From an uncultured Collinsella sp. (GTDB lineage Bacteria > Actinomycetota > Coriobacteriia > Coriobacteriales > Coriobacteriaceae): DNA of 5,673 bases. Position numbers and translations under genes: made by a program. Below the pieces are notes generated by a model, which worked only from the letters and a program-made list of their open reading frames with translations, had not been told where the DNA came from and made no database searches. Positions 5,351 to 5,673 of the stretch are shown in pieces. Numbering within the stretch: the first letter of the stretch is position 1; each line of letters opens with the position of its first letter. The stretch lies in assembly GCA_902493615.1 (NCBI GenBank), contig CABUQK010000112.1, positions 1-5,673 of the forward strand, given 5' to 3'.

Positions 5351-5572
5351 CTACGCGGCGGTTACGGACAGGGCATGGAACTTCTCGCCCGCGGCCTCGA
5401 CAGCGGCGGCGAGCTGCTCGGCGGTCACGGTGTCGGCACACTCCACCTGGACGGTCTGGGTCTCGTGATCGGCGTCGGCGTCGGTCACGCCGGCTACGTT
5501 GAGCAGCGCCGTCTCGACGGTGGCGTCGCAGTGGCCGCACATAAGGCCGGAAGTCTTAATTGTGAAACGCAT
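5351..5572 (-). CDS. copZ: CopZ-like heavy-metal-associated (HMA) copper chaperone
   Basis: The 73-residue protein is a single HMA (ferredoxin-like) domain. Its metal-binding loop reads GLMCGHC, with Cys12 and Cys15 forming the CxxC pair that holds Cu(I). The usual Met two residues before the first Cys is Leu here, and Met occupies the next position. The rest fits the fold: 'ATVETALLNVAGVTDADADHETQTVQVEC' and 'TAEQLAAAVEAAGEKFHAL'. An extra Cys45 is present. By family knowledge it is a cytoplasmic carrier passing Cu(I) to a CopA-type P1B ATPase or to CsoR. The start at 5572 is supported by AGAGGA 6 nt upstream. Together with csoR it forms a copper-homeostasis unit. The ATPase gene is absent here and may lie beyond the right edge, upstream of copZ. 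Binding of another soft metal cannot be excluded. Confidence 0.88.
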   Translation of the reverse strand: MRFTIKTSGLMCGHCDATVETALLNVAGVTDADADHETQTVQVECADTVTAEQLAAAVEAAGEKFHALSVTAA

Positions 5573-5673
5573 GGGTATTCCTCTCTGCTGTGTCGGCTTT
5601 CCCAGGCACCCGACCTTGACCCTCAAGCCGTCGCTCGCGTACCAAAGTACGCGTCGCTCCTCTTTCAGGTCAA
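5573..5673 (-). promoter_or_regulatory. copZ upstream region with nested inverted repeats
   Basis: On the minus strand this region ends in the copZ ribosome binding site (5579-5584). No clear promoter is visible: a TTGACC at the window edge is followed by TACTTT at 18 nt, which is only a weak match. There is no G-rich CsoR-type operator that I can recognise. copZ may therefore be transcribed from an upstream gene outside the window or from a promoter I cannot identify. Confidence 0.4.
5616..5673. repeat. Imperfect 58-bp inverted repeat at the window edge
   Basis: The inner arms cgcgtac (5636-5642) and gtacgcg (5647-5653) are perfect and enclose caaa. The outer ends ttgacc (5616-5621) and ggtcaa (5668-5673) are also perfect. 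Between them the arms differ, and each side carries tcgct in direct orientation (5631-5635 and 5654-5658). A second, competing complement pairs cggctt (5594-5599) with aagccg (5625-5630). The element may continue past the window. Confidence 0.7.

Overview
The window looks like chromosomal DNA of a high-GC gut actinobacterium of the class Coriobacteriia, probably Collinsella or a close relative. This rests on codon and GC usage in the main genes, a CsoR-type copper regulator, and intergenic palindromic repeats of a style I associate with that group. No rRNA or marker gene is present, so the assignment is an inference.

Layout. Bases 1-390 are non-coding on my reading and contain short degenerate direct repeats. 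A well-started orphan gene follows (391-1098, +; unknown function). The centre is an accessory-looking island: a 347-residue protein (1329-2372, +) that resembles an AbiEi-like N-terminal region fused to a DUF559/Vsr-like PD-(D/E)xK nuclease domain. It is bracketed by six copies of a 57-bp palindromic element, two before the gene (1139-1275) and four after it (2414-2711). Each copy has 15-nt inverted arms around a centre of exactly 27 nt. Copies are spaced 80-81 bp apart and are organised as dimers with a period of about 160 bp.

To the right, a metal-dependent amidohydrolase of the imidazolonepropionase/prolidase-like group (2861-4231, +) ends at a strong intrinsic terminator (4270-4306). This terminator also separates it from a convergent gene for a small two-helix membrane protein with a C-terminal zinc ribbon (4323-4796, -).

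The right end is a copper-handling cassette on the minus strand: a CopZ-like metallochaperone (5351-5572) followed by a CsoR-type Cu(I)-sensing repressor (4943-5215). The two are separated by a long, nearly perfect palindrome (5249-5333). A CopA-type ATPase would be expected nearby but is not in the window. Two further repeat structures lie at 4842-4932 and 5616-5673.

The most interesting feature is the association of a nuclease-like gene with a strictly spaced, two-level palindromic array. It could be a mobile or selfish element, or a nuclease with its own target sites. The sequence alone cannot decide between these.
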